The notes under the pieces: generated by a model | The model's input: only the letters and a program-made list of their open reading frames with translations | Database searches by the model: none | What the model was told of the DNA's origin: nothing | Program-made: the position numbers and the translations under genes | Part shown: positions 27,395 through 36,750 of the stretch, in pieces | Layout: the number at the start of each line of letters is the position of its first letter | Numbering within the stretch: the stretch's first letter is position 1 | Origin: Calditrichia bacterium | Lineage (GTDB): Bacteria > Calditrichota > Calditrichia > RBG-13-44-9 > J075 | DNA: 64,000 nt | Direction of reading: 5' to 3' | NCBI GenBank assembly: GCA_028284905.1 | Contig: JANQQU010000034.1 | Location: 105,902-169,901, forward strand

Positions 27395-29635
27395 ATGCTT
27401 CCAGTGACGAAAGCAAATAAAAAAGTGAACTTTATCCATCTCAGTCTTGCAGGTTGGCGGTTTTTACTGACCGCTTTACTACTCTTTTTTCTCCTGCCGA
27501 TAGCGCATCTGCAAGCAGAATCCGGCGGCAAAGTATCCGGCGTTATAAAGGATGCAAAAACCGGTCAGCGCTTACAAGGTGCCAATGTAGTTGTGCTTAA
27601 CACTGTTGTTGGCGTATCCAGTAGCAGCGATGGTAGCTATGTGCTTGCCAAACTGCCTGCCGGCACCTGGACGTTACGCGTTAACTATATCGGATACGCG
27701 CCCCAGGATATCGAAGTTGAAATCGAAGCAGGCCGCGACCACACTCAGGATTTTTCTCTCGAACCATCCGCAGTACTTTTTGATCAAATTGTAGTCACCG
27801 GCTCCCGCCAGGCAGAAAATCTTAGTAAAGCTGCCAATAGCCTCAACTCTATTGCCCAAACCGATATTCTTGAACGCGGCCATCACCTCCTCACCGGTTC
27901 ATTGCAGGAAGTGCCTTCCGTGGACCTTATCGGCGACAATATCAGTATTCGCGGTGGCAGCGGCTACAGCTTTTTGAGTGTCGGTGGTAGCCGGGTATTG
28001 ATGCTGATTGATGATGTGCCGATGCTTACCAGCGATTTCGCCCGGGCCAACTGGGATTTTCTGCCGGTCACCGAACTGGAAAGAGTGGAAATCCTAAAAG
28101 GTGGCGGATCGGTACTGTATGGTTCCGGCGGCATTAGTGGAGTTATCAACCTCATCAGCCGGCAGCCCTCGAAGAAGCCGCGCATCTCTTTCCGGACAAC
28201 CTATGGTAGCTTTGACGATCCGTCCGTGCCGGAATGGAAATGGACCGAAGATACCACGAATCTTCACTATTATGGTGCGGATCTCAGTTACAGCCAATCT
28301 TTTGGTCCGCTGGGGCTGCGCCTGTCGGTATCTCGTTTTTCCACCACCGGCTACCGTCAGAACTCCGAACTGGATCGCTGGTATTTTACCGCCCGTCCTG
28401 TAATCAATTTTGGCGATGGTTCCAATCTTAATCTATTTTTTGCCTACAACAGGGAAAAACGCGATCTCTTCTTTCTCTGGCAAAGCCAGAACCGGGCACT
28501 CAGTACGGAATACGAAGATGAAGCGGAAGTTGATGGCTACCTGGTTTCAGCGATCTACAACAAGGTATTTTCTCCGAAATTACTAACAAAAGCGCGCTTC
28601 TCGCTAAATTCCCAATTGCTGGGACTGCCGCTCAGTCTCACCAAAGGATTTTCTCCGGCACTGGGTATTTCCGGGGAAGTGCGCGCCGTTTGGTTACCAC
28701 ACGCCGATCATAACATCACTTTTGGTCTCGATTATCGGCACGATATCGCTGAATCGGATTTCTTCGGCAAGCATATCGCCAATACCTACTCGCCATATAT
28801 TCAGGAAACCTGGCAACTGAATAACTTTTTACAGGTAAATGCCGGGGTTCGTTACGATGCTTACATGCTGCAGGGAGATACGACCGAAGCGCAGTTAAGT
28901 CCGAAATTCGGAATGAGCATCCAACCGATGGAAAATACCATTATTCATGGGTCTATTGGTGGCGGATTCCGCACCCCTTCCGTGGCGGAACGATTTACCG
29001 AGCACGATTTGCAGGATGCGGCTGAATTGATTAAAAATCCGGAATTAAAACCGGAGAAGGTAACACTGATCGACCTTGGTATTCGCCAACGCTTTAGTGA
29101 GAGCTTGTCGATCGAGGTTGCCGGTTTTTACAATACATATGATAATCTGATCGAACTGACCCAGGTCAGTGATATTAACCTTATTCTCCAGTTTATCAAC
29201 TGTGATAAGGCCCGGGTAGCCGGTATCGAAACCCAGGCGTCTCTGAAATTCTGGGATGACCGGATTAACCTGATTATGAACGGCACCTGGATGGATACCG
29301 AGAGTGTCGGTGAAGACCTCGCCTGCCGCCTGGCGGATGGTGAATCTCTGCCCTATCGTCCGAAGTTCAGCGGCTATATTATGCCCTCGTTAAATTTCGG
29401 CCCGGTTACCCTGGAAACGGAATACCGCTATCTTTCCCGTTTTGATCGTGTTTCTTTCTTCCTGAACGAGCAGCGGGTTGCACAAAAGACCTTAAACGTG
29501 CGCGCGCGCTACAACTGGCGCACTTTCTCTTTCCTCTTTCAGGTAAAGAATGCAATCAATCATAATCACACTGTTGTAGAGCAAAACATTGGCGAAATCC
29601 GCAACTTCTCGGTATCGCTGATTGGCGAACTGTAA
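27395..29635 (+). CDS. TonB-dependent outer-membrane receptor
   Basis: A 746-residue receptor: hydrophobic signal segment (~24-45), CarboxypepD_reg-like domain (~48-125, GVIKDAKTGQRLQGANV), plug domain (~130-245, IVVTGSRQ, SIRGGSGYSF, EILKGGGSVLYGSGGISG) and a 22-strand barrel to the C-terminus. It imports a scarce ligand with energy from TonB. The length and plug are those of siderophore, cobalamin or metal receptors rather than of ~1000-residue SusC proteins, and no SusD gene follows, so a role in glucan uptake is unlikely. A strong terminator follows 52 bp after the stop. The ligand is not visible from the sequence. Confidence 0.93.
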   Translation: MLPVTKANKKVNFIHLSLAGWRFLLTALLLFFLLPIAHLQAESGGKVSGVIKDAKTGQRLQGANVVVLNTVVGVSSSSDGSYVLAKLPAGTWTLRVNYIGYAPQDIEVEIEAGRDHTQDFSLEPSAVLFDQIVVTGSRQAENLSKAANSLNSIAQTDILERGHHLLTGSLQEVPSVDLIGDNISIRGGSGYSFLSVGGSRVLMLIDDVPMLTSDFARANWDFLPVTELERVEILKGGGSVLYGSGGISGVINLISRQPSKKPRISFRTTYGSFDDPSVPEWKWTEDTTNLHYYGADLSYSQSFGPLGLRLSVSRFSTTGYRQNSELDRWYFTARPVINFGDGSNLNLFFAYNREKRDLFFLWQSQNRALSTEYEDEAEVDGYLVSAIYNKVFSPKLLTKARFSLNSQLLGLPLSLTKGFSPALGISGEVRAVWLPHADHNITFGLDYRHDIAESDFFGKHIANTYSPYIQETWQLNNFLQVNAGVRYDAYMLQGDTTEAQLSPKFGMSIQPMENTIIHGSIGGGFRTPSVAERFTEHDLQDAAELIKNPELKPEKVTLIDLGIRQRFSESLSIEVAGFYNTYDNLIELTQVSDINLILQFINCDKARVAGIETQASLKFWDDRINLIMNGTWMDTESVGEDLACRLADGESLPYRPKFSGYIMPSLNFGPVTLETEYRYLSRFDRVSFFLNEQRVAQKTLNVRARYNWRTFSFLFQVKNAINHNHTVVEQNIGEIRNFSVSLIGEL

Positions 29636-29686
29636 TCGCGAATTTGAGTTTGTCAATACCTTTGAACTCATTGACGTCATCGATTT

Positions 29687-29724
29687 AAAAAAAGGGCCGG
29701 CAATATAATTGCCGGCCCTTTTTT
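29687..29724 (+). terminator. Strong bidirectional rho-independent terminator
   Basis: Arms GGGCCGGCAAT and ATTGCCGGCCC with a 3-nt loop, flanked by A7 and T6 runs. It ends the TonB receptor transcript. Confidence 0.95.
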
Positions 29725-29938
29725 GTCAGACATCTTGTTATAAAAATGATAAAATACCTGGCCAATCGAGGTTTCCCTTCTCAACTTGTAAGCAAACTTA
29801 CATATGCACACTACTACAAGCATTAATATTTTCCGGCCGAATGTTTCGCAATTCCGTCTTCAACAGGAAATTTTTATAGCTTTGTTAAGCGGGAATGATT
29901 ACTTTTTCGGAATGAACAATTCTAACTACGGAGGATTC

Positions 29939-30529
29939 ATGAAACGATCCAAAATGATGCATGTTTTTTTAGCAGCAATTTTTGCACTCTTTTTGCTGAA
30001 TACCAATGCCTGGTCCCAGGATAAAAAACCGCGCCCCAGCCCGAAGGCGATGAGCGCACATTCCATTGGTCTTGATGGCAAAATCACTATTAAATATAGC
30101 CGCCCGGGTGTAAAGGGTCGGACAATTTGGGGCGAATTAGTGCCATATGGTTTGGCTGAAGGTAACAAGTATTCTGATAACAAGCCGTATCCCTGGAGAG
30201 CCGGTGCAAATGAAAATACTACGATTGAATTCAATAAAGACGTAACTGTGAATGGTGAGGCATTAGCCGCCGGTAAATATGGCATTCATATGATTCCGAC
30301 CGAGAATGACGGCTGGACGATCATTTTTAGCAACAACAACGCCATTTGGGGAAGCTACGCCTATAATCAGGAAGAAGACGCGCTGCGTATTACGGTCAAG
30401 CCGCAAACAGCAGAGCATCAGGAATGGCTGCTCTACAATTTCGACAATTACACTGGCAACAGCACCGATGTTTTTATGCATTGGGAAAAACTGAAAGTTG
30501 CGTTTACCGTTACCGTTGTAACCAACTAA
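29939..30529 (+). CDS. Secreted DUF2911 protein
   Basis: A 196-residue protein with signal peptide (1-~26, cut near NAWSQ) and one DUF2911 domain. Typical pieces are seen: IKYSRPGVKGRTIWG, PWRAGANENTTIEF, AAGKYGIHMIP and WLLYNFDNY. Such proteins are common in Bacteroidetes and relatives, located in the periplasm or outside, with unknown function. The start at 29939 directly follows a GGAGG 5 nt upstream; the longer frame from 29804 has no signal peptide and is rejected. It is monocistronic, bounded by terminators at 29687 and 30549. Confidence 0.92.
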   Translation: MKRSKMMHVFLAAIFALFLLNTNAWSQDKKPRPSPKAMSAHSIGLDGKITIKYSRPGVKGRTIWGELVPYGLAEGNKYSDNKPYPWRAGANENTTIEFNKDVTVNGEALAAGKYGIHMIPTENDGWTIIFSNNNAIWGSYAYNQEEDALRITVKPQTAEHQEWLLYNFDNYTGNSTDVFMHWEKLKVAFTVTVVTN

Positions 30530-30548
30530 ACTGTTTTCCGCAATATTT

Positions 30549-30593
30549 AAAAAGAAAGGCCCTGCAGCGTCATGCTACAGGGCCTTTCTTTTT
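30549..30593 (+). terminator. Bidirectional terminator between convergent genes
   Basis: Stem AAAAGAAAGGCCCTG(C)AG / CT(A)CAGGGCCTTTCTTTT. It lies between the convergent DUF2911 and DUF1080 genes and can serve both. Confidence 0.93.
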
Positions 30594-30640
30594 AATACGA
30601 TCTGGCAATGGCACTGCCATTTTTACCTTCTTCCAAGGTA

Positions 30641-31660
30641 TTACTTCACCTTATCAGTTTTATAAGTCCCCCCGCCCATTTTTTTCACCAGGCCGGTAAC
30701 TTTGCCATTGCTATCCATTTTGAAATCGATCTCGGTGTTTACTTTCTTCGAGTAGAAATGAGTTTCGCTCTCCGGAAAAATATCATACTTGTAAGTACCA
30801 TTAATGTAGAAAGCAAAGCCGTCCCGCTCATCTTTAATAACATAGGTATCTCCGGGTTTTTTATATTCACCGAAATAATTATCTCTCTTTGCATGCGGAA
30901 TATAAACAGCCGTACGCTGGTTTGGCTCCAGCTCCCGTACCCAGATATTTCGGAAGCGCACCGGATTGCCATGGTCCTGCAACATTACCGGTAATTTATC
31001 CGGATGAAGCGCATATGGCCGCTGCTCCTGCCACTCGGTCTTCCCTAATAATTCCCGATGATTATGAATGACAACGCCATTGTGAAGCACTGTCATATAC
31101 GCCGGCGAAAGAACTTTACCCTCTGCATCAAAACGAGGACGATGGAAGATAATATCGTACGTCTGCCATTCTCCCGGGGGGCGCATACTATTGACCAATG
31201 GCGGGAATTGTCCGTAAATCGCCCCGGCTTGACCATCGGGATAGGTTTTGTTTTCATAAGAATTGAGCACCTGGATTTCGTAATATTTCATCAGATAGAC
31301 ACCGCTGTTATAGCCGCCTTGCCCACTGCCTTCCCAATCGGATGGCACCATCCATTCCACATGGAGCTGGCAATCGCCAAATCCGCGCTTGGTCAGGATC
31401 GATCCCTGACGAACTTCCATATAACCATCTTTCACCACCCAATTTGGCGCTTCACCATTCCATTGATGCCACTCGGAAAGATCTTTACCATCAAAAAGCA
31501 CTATTGCATCTGAGGGCGCTGTCGGTCCCTGTGGCGGAGTAACGACAGTTGGTTGGGGCCGTTCGGTATCATGAATGCGCCACTGGCTACCCGATTGGGC
31601 CTGCAATATGCCAGAGAAAATGAGAGCAAAGAAAAGCGTGTAAAGAAGAAATGATTTCAC
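30641..31660 (-). CDS. Secreted DUF1080 protein (3-keto-disaccharide hydrolase-like)
   Basis: A 339-residue protein: signal peptide (1-~22), then a concanavalin-like DUF1080 jelly-roll (~48-250) with the family marks VLFDGKDLSEWHQW, NSGVYLM, YEIQVLNSY, GAIYGQFPP and EWQTYDIIFHRPRF. Some DUF1080 members hydrolyse 3-keto-glycosides in the periplasm; others bind carbohydrates. About 80 C-terminal residues (~260-339) go beyond the usual domain, contain YVIKDERDGFAFYINGTYKY, and could be a small beta domain. No oxidoreductase that would make 3-keto sugars is nearby, so the substrate stays open. Confidence 0.88.
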   Translation of the reverse strand: MKSFLLYTLFFALIFSGILQAQSGSQWRIHDTERPQPTVVTPPQGPTAPSDAIVLFDGKDLSEWHQWNGEAPNWVVKDGYMEVRQGSILTKRGFGDCQLHVEWMVPSDWEGSGQGGYNSGVYLMKYYEIQVLNSYENKTYPDGQAGAIYGQFPPLVNSMRPPGEWQTYDIIFHRPRFDAEGKVLSPAYMTVLHNGVVIHNHRELLGKTEWQEQRPYALHPDKLPVMLQDHGNPVRFRNIWVRELEPNQRTAVYIPHAKRDNYFGEYKKPGDTYVIKDERDGFAFYINGTYKYDIFPESETHFYSKKVNTEIDFKMDSNGKVTGLVKKMGGGTYKTDKVK

Positions 31661-31726
31661 AAATACCTCCGTTAATTTTGATTCAGAATTCCGCTTAAAA
31701 ACAGAAAATTTTCAGTTTTAATCTTC

Positions 31727-31977
31727 AGCCACGGATCAACTCGGATATACAATGATTTAAAATGGTTGATAGTGTAAAACATTTAATGCGACAAGTTTGT
31801 TTAGCTGTCATCGCGAGGCGCTTTTTGCCGAAGCCATCCCCCTGTTGCATGCACTCTCGAGATTGCTTCGGCAAAATGCGCCTCGCAATGACAGAGCTAA
31901 TAATTATATATATTTCACACTACCGTCTTTGAATATAATTTTGAAAAATCCGTGTGAATCTGTGTACATCTGTGGCT
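31727..31977. repeat. AGCCAC/GTGGCT palindrome interrupted by a TCATTGCGAGG-family copy
   Basis: Left arm AGCCACGGATCAACTCGGAT (31727-31746), right arm AATCTGTGTACATCTGTGGC (31957-31976), the same family as 24530-24611. Between them, at 31805-31895, is a copy of the TCATTGCGAGG family. The whole gap 31661-32196 (536 bp) holds no gene that I can support. Confidence 0.7.
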
Positions 31978-32196
31978 TTCAAATAGATGCCTGAAACTAA
32001 GGGTATTATATTATCAAATTAGCGCATAATAGACAAACCCAATTCTACCTGTATTTTGATAAATACACGTTGCTCATTCGTGCTAAAACTCTTTGTAAGC
32101 GTGCTTGAAGGAATAAAAATTTGCCAAATTGGTGAATAATGTTTACCCTTTTTCGCCAAAATCAATTTTTGAAAGAAGCATGAATGGAGTTATAGA

Positions 32197-33483
32197 ATGT
32201 ATCAAACGATATCGGCCCTGGGCTTTTTTGCTTTTGCCGGCCTGGCATGGTTGGTTTCCAGCAATCGGAAAGCCGTTCCCTGGCGTACAGTTGCCTGGGG
32301 CATTAGCTTGCAGCTCATCATCGGCGTTATTATCTTTCGCCTGCCTTTTTCCCGGCAGCTGTTTATCTGGTTAAACGATGGGGTACTGGCCTTACTGAGC
32401 ACGACCAATAATGCCAATGCCTTCCTCTTCGGTCCATTGGCTGCCGGACCAGGCCAGAGCGGCTCGATTGGGTTTATTCTCGTATTTCAGGTGTTACCAG
32501 TTATCATCTTCTTTTCCGCGCTGACTGCCCTGCTCTATCACTTTGGCATTCTCCAACCGATTGTGCGGATGTTTGCCCGTATTTTTCATCGCTCGATGGG
32601 CACCAGTGGGGCAGAGTCGCTTTGCGGCGCCTCTAATATTTTTGTCGGGGTAGAATCTGCGCTGGTCGTCCGCCCGTATCTGGAAAAGATGACCCGTTCG
32701 GAACTACTCACCATCCTCACTGCTGGTATGTCCACCGTTGCTTCCAGCACTTTGGGGCTTTACGTGGTTTTTCTCAGCAATGCTTTTCCGCAGATCGCCG
32801 GACACTTGCTTTCCGCCTCGCTGCTTTCTATTCCCGCAGCAATTGTCATTTCGAAAATCATGCTCCCGGAAAATGAACAGCCGGAGACGATGGCAGACAT
32901 CCCGGAACAAACCAGCACTGCCGAAGCGGATAACTTTATGGGCGCGATCATCCATGGCGCAATGGAAGGGCTAAAACTCGCCGCTGGTATTGTCGCTTTG
33001 CTCGTTGCCATCCTCAGCCTGGTGGCATTGCTCGATACGCTTCTAGCGATTCCGGGGCAGTGGCTCGGTCTGGAAACACCACTGACACTCTCTCGTATTC
33101 TCAGCTGGATTTTTTACCCGTTGGCTGCTTTGCTTGGCATCGCCCCGGCGGATATTCCCCTGGCCGCCCAACTGCTTGGTGAGCGGGTAATTATGACGGA
33201 AGTGGTTTCTTACCAGAATATGGCCACAATGGTTGCTGCCGGTAATTTCAGCGATCCCCGCTCGGTGGTGATTATGAGCTACGCCCTTTGCGGATTTGCC
33301 CACGTCGCATCCGTTTCGATATTTGTCGGTGGCATCGCAGTCATCGCCCCCTCCCGCCGGGACGATCTGGCTGCGCTCGGCTTTCGCGCCTTGCTCGCCG
33401 CCACCCTCGCTACCCTGATGACCGCGGCCGTTGCCGGAATGCTTGCGAGTGGCGAAAGCGTGCTTTTTTCCGGGGGACTGTAG
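32197..33483 (+). CDS. Concentrative nucleoside transporter (CNT/NupC family)
   Basis: A 428-residue inner-membrane protein with the CNT three-part layout: short N-terminal helices, gate domain and C-terminal domain. Marks include [40 protein letters not shown] with ESALVV (nucleoside-binding loop), [16 protein letters not shown] and the C-terminal [16 protein letters not shown]. It imports nucleosides with H+ or Na+. It is followed after 3 bp by an unknown gene, certainly co-transcribed, and then by a soluble hybrid regulator gene. Confidence 0.95.
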   Translation: MYQTISALGFFAFAGLAWLVSSNRKAVPWRTVAWGISLQLIIGVIIFRLPFSRQLFIWLNDGVLALLSTTNNANAFLFGPLAAGPGQSGSIGFILVFQVLPVIIFFSALTALLYHFGILQPIVRMFARIFHRSMGTSGAESLCGASNIFVGVESALVVRPYLEKMTRSELLTILTAGMSTVASSTLGLYVVFLSNAFPQIAGHLLSASLLSIPAAIVISKIMLPENEQPETMADIPEQTSTAEADNFMGAIIHGAMEGLKLAAGIVALLVAILSLVALLDTLLAIPGQWLGLETPLTLSRILSWIFYPLAALLGIAPADIPLAAQLLGERVIMTEVVSYQNMATMVAAGNFSDPRSVVIMSYALCGFAHVASVSIFVGGIAVIAPSRRDDLAALGFRALLAATLATLMTAAVAGMLASGESVLFSGGL

Positions 33484-33486
33484 GGG

Positions 33487-34314
33487 ATGCATGAACAACA
33501 AACACCATATGTAAAACTTTACGAGGCCTTGTTAGGTTACCAGGGAAAAGCCCTCCACGCCGATGTGCTCTCCCCCTGGCTGGCGGAGAATATCACGGAA
33601 ATAAAATGGCTGAAAGAATTCGCTGCGCAATCCGCTGCATCCGTTCCGGCGGTAGATCAGGAAACGCTCTGGCGGCTCTATGCACTTTCCCGGGTCAACG
33701 ATCTGCTATTGATGACATTTCAAGCGACGGATGCGCACAGCAGTGATTGGGCTGGCCCTCCGATAACCCCGGATGAATATCGCGCTTTTATGATAGCATT
33801 GGGCATGACGGAATTATCTCCTCCACCCTTCTCCCCATTTTATTATGAGATTGTTACTGCGACGCCCGCCAGTGAGAAGGATACAGCCATATCGGTTACA
33901 GAAGTTTTCTGGCCAGGCATGATGCTTGGTAATATGCTTTTCTCCCGCGCCGGCGTCAGCATCTCCGGTGGTAGTGATTTTCTTAATTGTATTACTGCGA
34001 CGAGTTCAATGCTTTACTGGACGTTTCGCCGGAAATACCGACCGTACCAGGACCTTTCCCATGGCTGGGGCGGCAACTCGCAGTGGCGCACCCGCTTTCG
34101 GCGGGATTATCATATTGGGGAAAACTACCACTTTAATGTGGATGGTAAATACGATCTTGCCAACACCAAATCATCAGCAATGAACGATGAGGACCTCAGT
34201 GTAGCCGAAAGGATTGAGTTACTGACAAATCGTTGTTTTATCCACTCCGAAAAAAACCACAATGACCACTGGCCTTATGATGACAAAATAATCATTCAAT
34301 CACCCGAATCTTAA
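33487..34314 (+). CDS. Protein of unknown function linked to the nucleoside transporter
   Basis: A 275-residue soluble protein with no signal peptide or membrane segment. I do not recognise a family. It is rich in Trp, Tyr, His and Asn towards the C-terminus, with a conserved-looking stretch HGWGGNSQWRTRFRRDYHIG (about 200-219) and ending LTNRCFIHSEKNHNDHWPYD. The start overlaps nothing but lies 3 bp after the transporter stop behind an AGGGGAT, so translation is probably coupled. Context suggests a role in using the imported nucleoside or a related compound; no nucleosidase or phosphorylase motif is seen. Confidence 0.8.
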   Translation: MHEQQTPYVKLYEALLGYQGKALHADVLSPWLAENITEIKWLKEFAAQSAASVPAVDQETLWRLYALSRVNDLLLMTFQATDAHSSDWAGPPITPDEYRAFMIALGMTELSPPPFSPFYYEIVTATPASEKDTAISVTEVFWPGMMLGNMLFSRAGVSISGGSDFLNCITATSSMLYWTFRRKYRPYQDLSHGWGGNSQWRTRFRRDYHIGENYHFNVDGKYDLANTKSSAMNDEDLSVAERIELLTNRCFIHSEKNHNDHWPYDDKIIIQSPES

Positions 34315-34390
34315 TTATTCAGAAAGAAGTCGTCAATATATATGCCAGAAAAAGATTAGAGTAATGTTAATCATAGAAGGTTATTAACTC

Positions 34391-34420
34391 TGTTATCGCG
34401 ATCCCGGATTGCGATGACAG
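34391..34420. repeat. Degenerate TCATTGCGAGG-family remnant
   Basis: TGTTATCGCGATCC and GGATTGCGATGACAG retain the ends of the family with the middle lost. The rest of 34315-34602 shows no feature. Confidence 0.45.
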
Positions 34421-34602
34421 CTAAGACAACATTCTTCCTTACACATTTAACACAGCAGAAATTAGCCAGCCAACCTGCTCACTGAATTTTTATTTGAAAA
34501 TCTCCGGTGCGTTCTGTATATACAATTGTAGTCTCAATGCTTCAGAATTGCCGGTTTTACTGCCAGGTAAACGATTTGAGTATCACATAAATTGCATGCG
34601 AT

Positions 34603-36630
34603 ATGAAAACTCAGCTGATCAAACGCCTTGCTGCCATACCGAATTTAGCGCATATCCCGGAAGAAGAACTGCAATGGCTGGTGGATCATGGCAGCTTTAA
34701 AGTTTATGAGCCGGGTGTCGTTATTGGCCCAAAAGGGAAGCCGATCAAGCATCTCTGGATCATCATTTCCGGGAATATTTCCATTACCGTCGATCACGGG
34801 ATGGGGCCGCACCTCGTTACGGAATGGAAAACCGGCGAGGTCTCCGGCATGCTTCCCTACTCCCGGATGAGCGCCCCTCCCGGCGATAATTTTATCAAAG
34901 AGAAATCCGAAATTCTTTCTATCCCGGTAAAGCTTTTTCCGGAACTGATTCGCACTTGCCCTCACTTTACCGCTTACAATGTTCATAGCATGCTGGACCG
35001 GGCGCGGAGCTTCAACACCAGCGAATTTAAAGTGCTGGATAAACTGAAATCCCGTTTCTTTGCGAACATCTCCCATGAATTCCGTACCCCGTTAACGTTG
35101 ATACTGGGCTTATTGGATAATTTTGCGGATAACCGTTCCCGCATAGAAGTTGAGCAGGATGTAACGATTATGCGTAGAAACGCCAATCGCCTGCTCAATC
35201 TCATTAATCAACTTTTGGAACTGAGTAAGTTTGAAGCCGGATCCGCTAAATTGAAAGCCCAGCCCCATAATTTACTGGCCTATCTGAAAAGAGTGGCAAC
35301 ATCATTTGCATCGATCGCGGAAACCAATGAAATCGCCCTCAACTTTGTCGATAAACGGAAAACGTCCGGCGAGCCCATGGTCGTCTACTTTCAGGAAAGT
35401 AAGTTTGAGAAAGTGCTCCTCAACCTGCTCTCGAATGCACTGAAGTTTACCCCGGATGGCGGCAGGATTGAAGTTGTGTTGAAACAAGCGAAGAATCACG
35501 CCGTTTTCTCGGTAATTAACAGCGGAGCGGGCATCGCCGAAGATCAGCTGCCGTATATTTTTGATCGCTTTTACCAGGGAGACAGCAGCTCCACCCGCGC
35601 ATATGAAGGCACCGGTATCGGCCTTTCCCTGGTAAAGGAAATTGTTGCGATTCATCATGGAACGATTTCGGTAACCAGCAAAGTGGATGTGGAAACGAGC
35701 TTCACGGTAAAATTACCATTGGGCAACGAGCATCTTACTTTTGATGAAATCTCGCATGAGACTTCGGAATTCCGAAGTCCGAATGCGGAATTAGAAAATC
35801 AAAATTCTCATTTCCAAACTCCAAATTCCCCAAAGGGGCTAGCCGAATTCCGAAGTCCGAATTCCGAAATCATTTTAGTCGTTGAGGATAATGAATATTT
35901 ACGGCACTATATCAGTGCCCAGCTGCGCTCTCAGTATAAAGTGATTGAAGCGACAAACGGGCGGGAAGGTTTGGCAACAGCGGAACAGGAAATTCCCGAC
36001 ATCATTATTAGCGATATTATGATGCCGGAAATGGACGGATACGAATTATGCCATGAGATTAAAACCAATGAAAAGACCAACCACATTCCGGTGATCATGT
36101 TAACTGCCAAGGCGGCGACCGCCAGCAAACTTGAAGGACTGGAAACCGGCGCAGATGCTTATTTGATTAAGCCATTTAATCCCGAGGAATTGCGGCTTCG
36201 GGTGCGTAACCTGATCAAAAACCAGGAGGAATTGCGCAAAAAATTCTCTGCTGAACTGCTTTTACGCCCAAGCGATGTTTCTGTCCCCTCTACCCAGAAA
36301 ATATTTCTCGAAAAGCTCACCTCCACCATCGAAGCCCACATCGATGATGAAAATTTTAGCGTGGAAATTCTCGGTAAGGAGATTGGGATGAGCCGGGCGC
36401 AGATCCATCGAAAACTCCGAGCGCTCACCAATCAGTCCGCAAGCGAATTCATTCGGACCTTCCGCCTCCATCGCGCTGCCCAACTCATTGAGCAAGGGGC
36501 AGCAACTCTCGCCGAAATCGCCTATAAGGTTGGCTTTAATAGCCAGGCTTATTTCAGCACTACTTTTCAGACAGTATTCGGCTGTACACCTTCCGATTAT
36601 AAAAAGCGCAAGCTGGGAAATAAGGGATAA
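34603..36630 (+). CDS. Soluble hybrid histidine kinase-response regulator with cNMP-like sensor and AraC output
   Basis: A 675-residue cytoplasmic one-protein two-component system. Order: cyclic-nucleotide-binding-like domain (~10-130; IPEEELQWLVDHG, GSFKVYEPG, LWIIISGNI) with a poorly conserved phosphate cassette; HisKA with His158 in NISHEFRTPL; HATPase_c (~255-385; LLNLLSNALKFTPDGG, GTGIGLSLV); a ~40-residue linker carrying a repeat; receiver (~422-540) with Asp471 in ISDIMMP; AraC domain (~575-675). There is no transmembrane segment, unlike the classical HTCS. The input may be an intracellular ligand bound by the N-domain. It is 288 bp downstream of the nucleoside-transporter pair, a possible target. 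The gene is followed by IS110 debris. Confidence 0.9.
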   Translation: MKTQLIKRLAAIPNLAHIPEEELQWLVDHGSFKVYEPGVVIGPKGKPIKHLWIIISGNISITVDHGMGPHLVTEWKTGEVSGMLPYSRMSAPPGDNFIKEKSEILSIPVKLFPELIRTCPHFTAYNVHSMLDRARSFNTSEFKVLDKLKSRFFANISHEFRTPLTLILGLLDNFADNRSRIEVEQDVTIMRRNANRLLNLINQLLELSKFEAGSAKLKAQPHNLLAYLKRVATSFASIAETNEIALNFVDKRKTSGEPMVVYFQESKFEKVLLNLLSNALKFTPDGGRIEVVLKQAKNHAVFSVINSGAGIAEDQLPYIFDRFYQGDSSSTRAYEGTGIGLSLVKEIVAIHHGTISVTSKVDVETSFTVKLPLGNEHLTFDEISHETSEFRSPNAELENQNSHFQTPNSPKGLAEFRSPNSEIILVVEDNEYLRHYISAQLRSQYKVIEATNGREGLATAEQEIPDIIISDIMMPEMDGYELCHEIKTNEKTNHIPVIMLTAKAATASKLEGLETGADAYLIKPFNPEELRLRVRNLIKNQEELRKKFSAELLLRPSDVSVPSTQKIFLEKLTSTIEAHIDDENFSVEILGKEIGMSRAQIHRKLRALTNQSASEFIRTFRLHRAAQLIEQGAATLAEIAYKVGFNSQAYFSTTFQTVFGCTPSDYKKRKLGNKG

Positions 36631-36750
36631 ACCTGTTCCTAAATATTTTTATACGAGCCGCACATATTGTATAAGAGAACCTATTCCTTCTTAATATGAT
36701 TCAATAGAATCAGTATCTGCAAACAACAACCACCATTCCCCCCTCGACAG

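Noticed and set aside
27395..29635. The TonB receptor as the SusC of the glucan locus
   Set aside because: 746 residues, plug typical of metal or cobalamin receptors, no SusD, opposite strand and several unrelated genes away from the locus.
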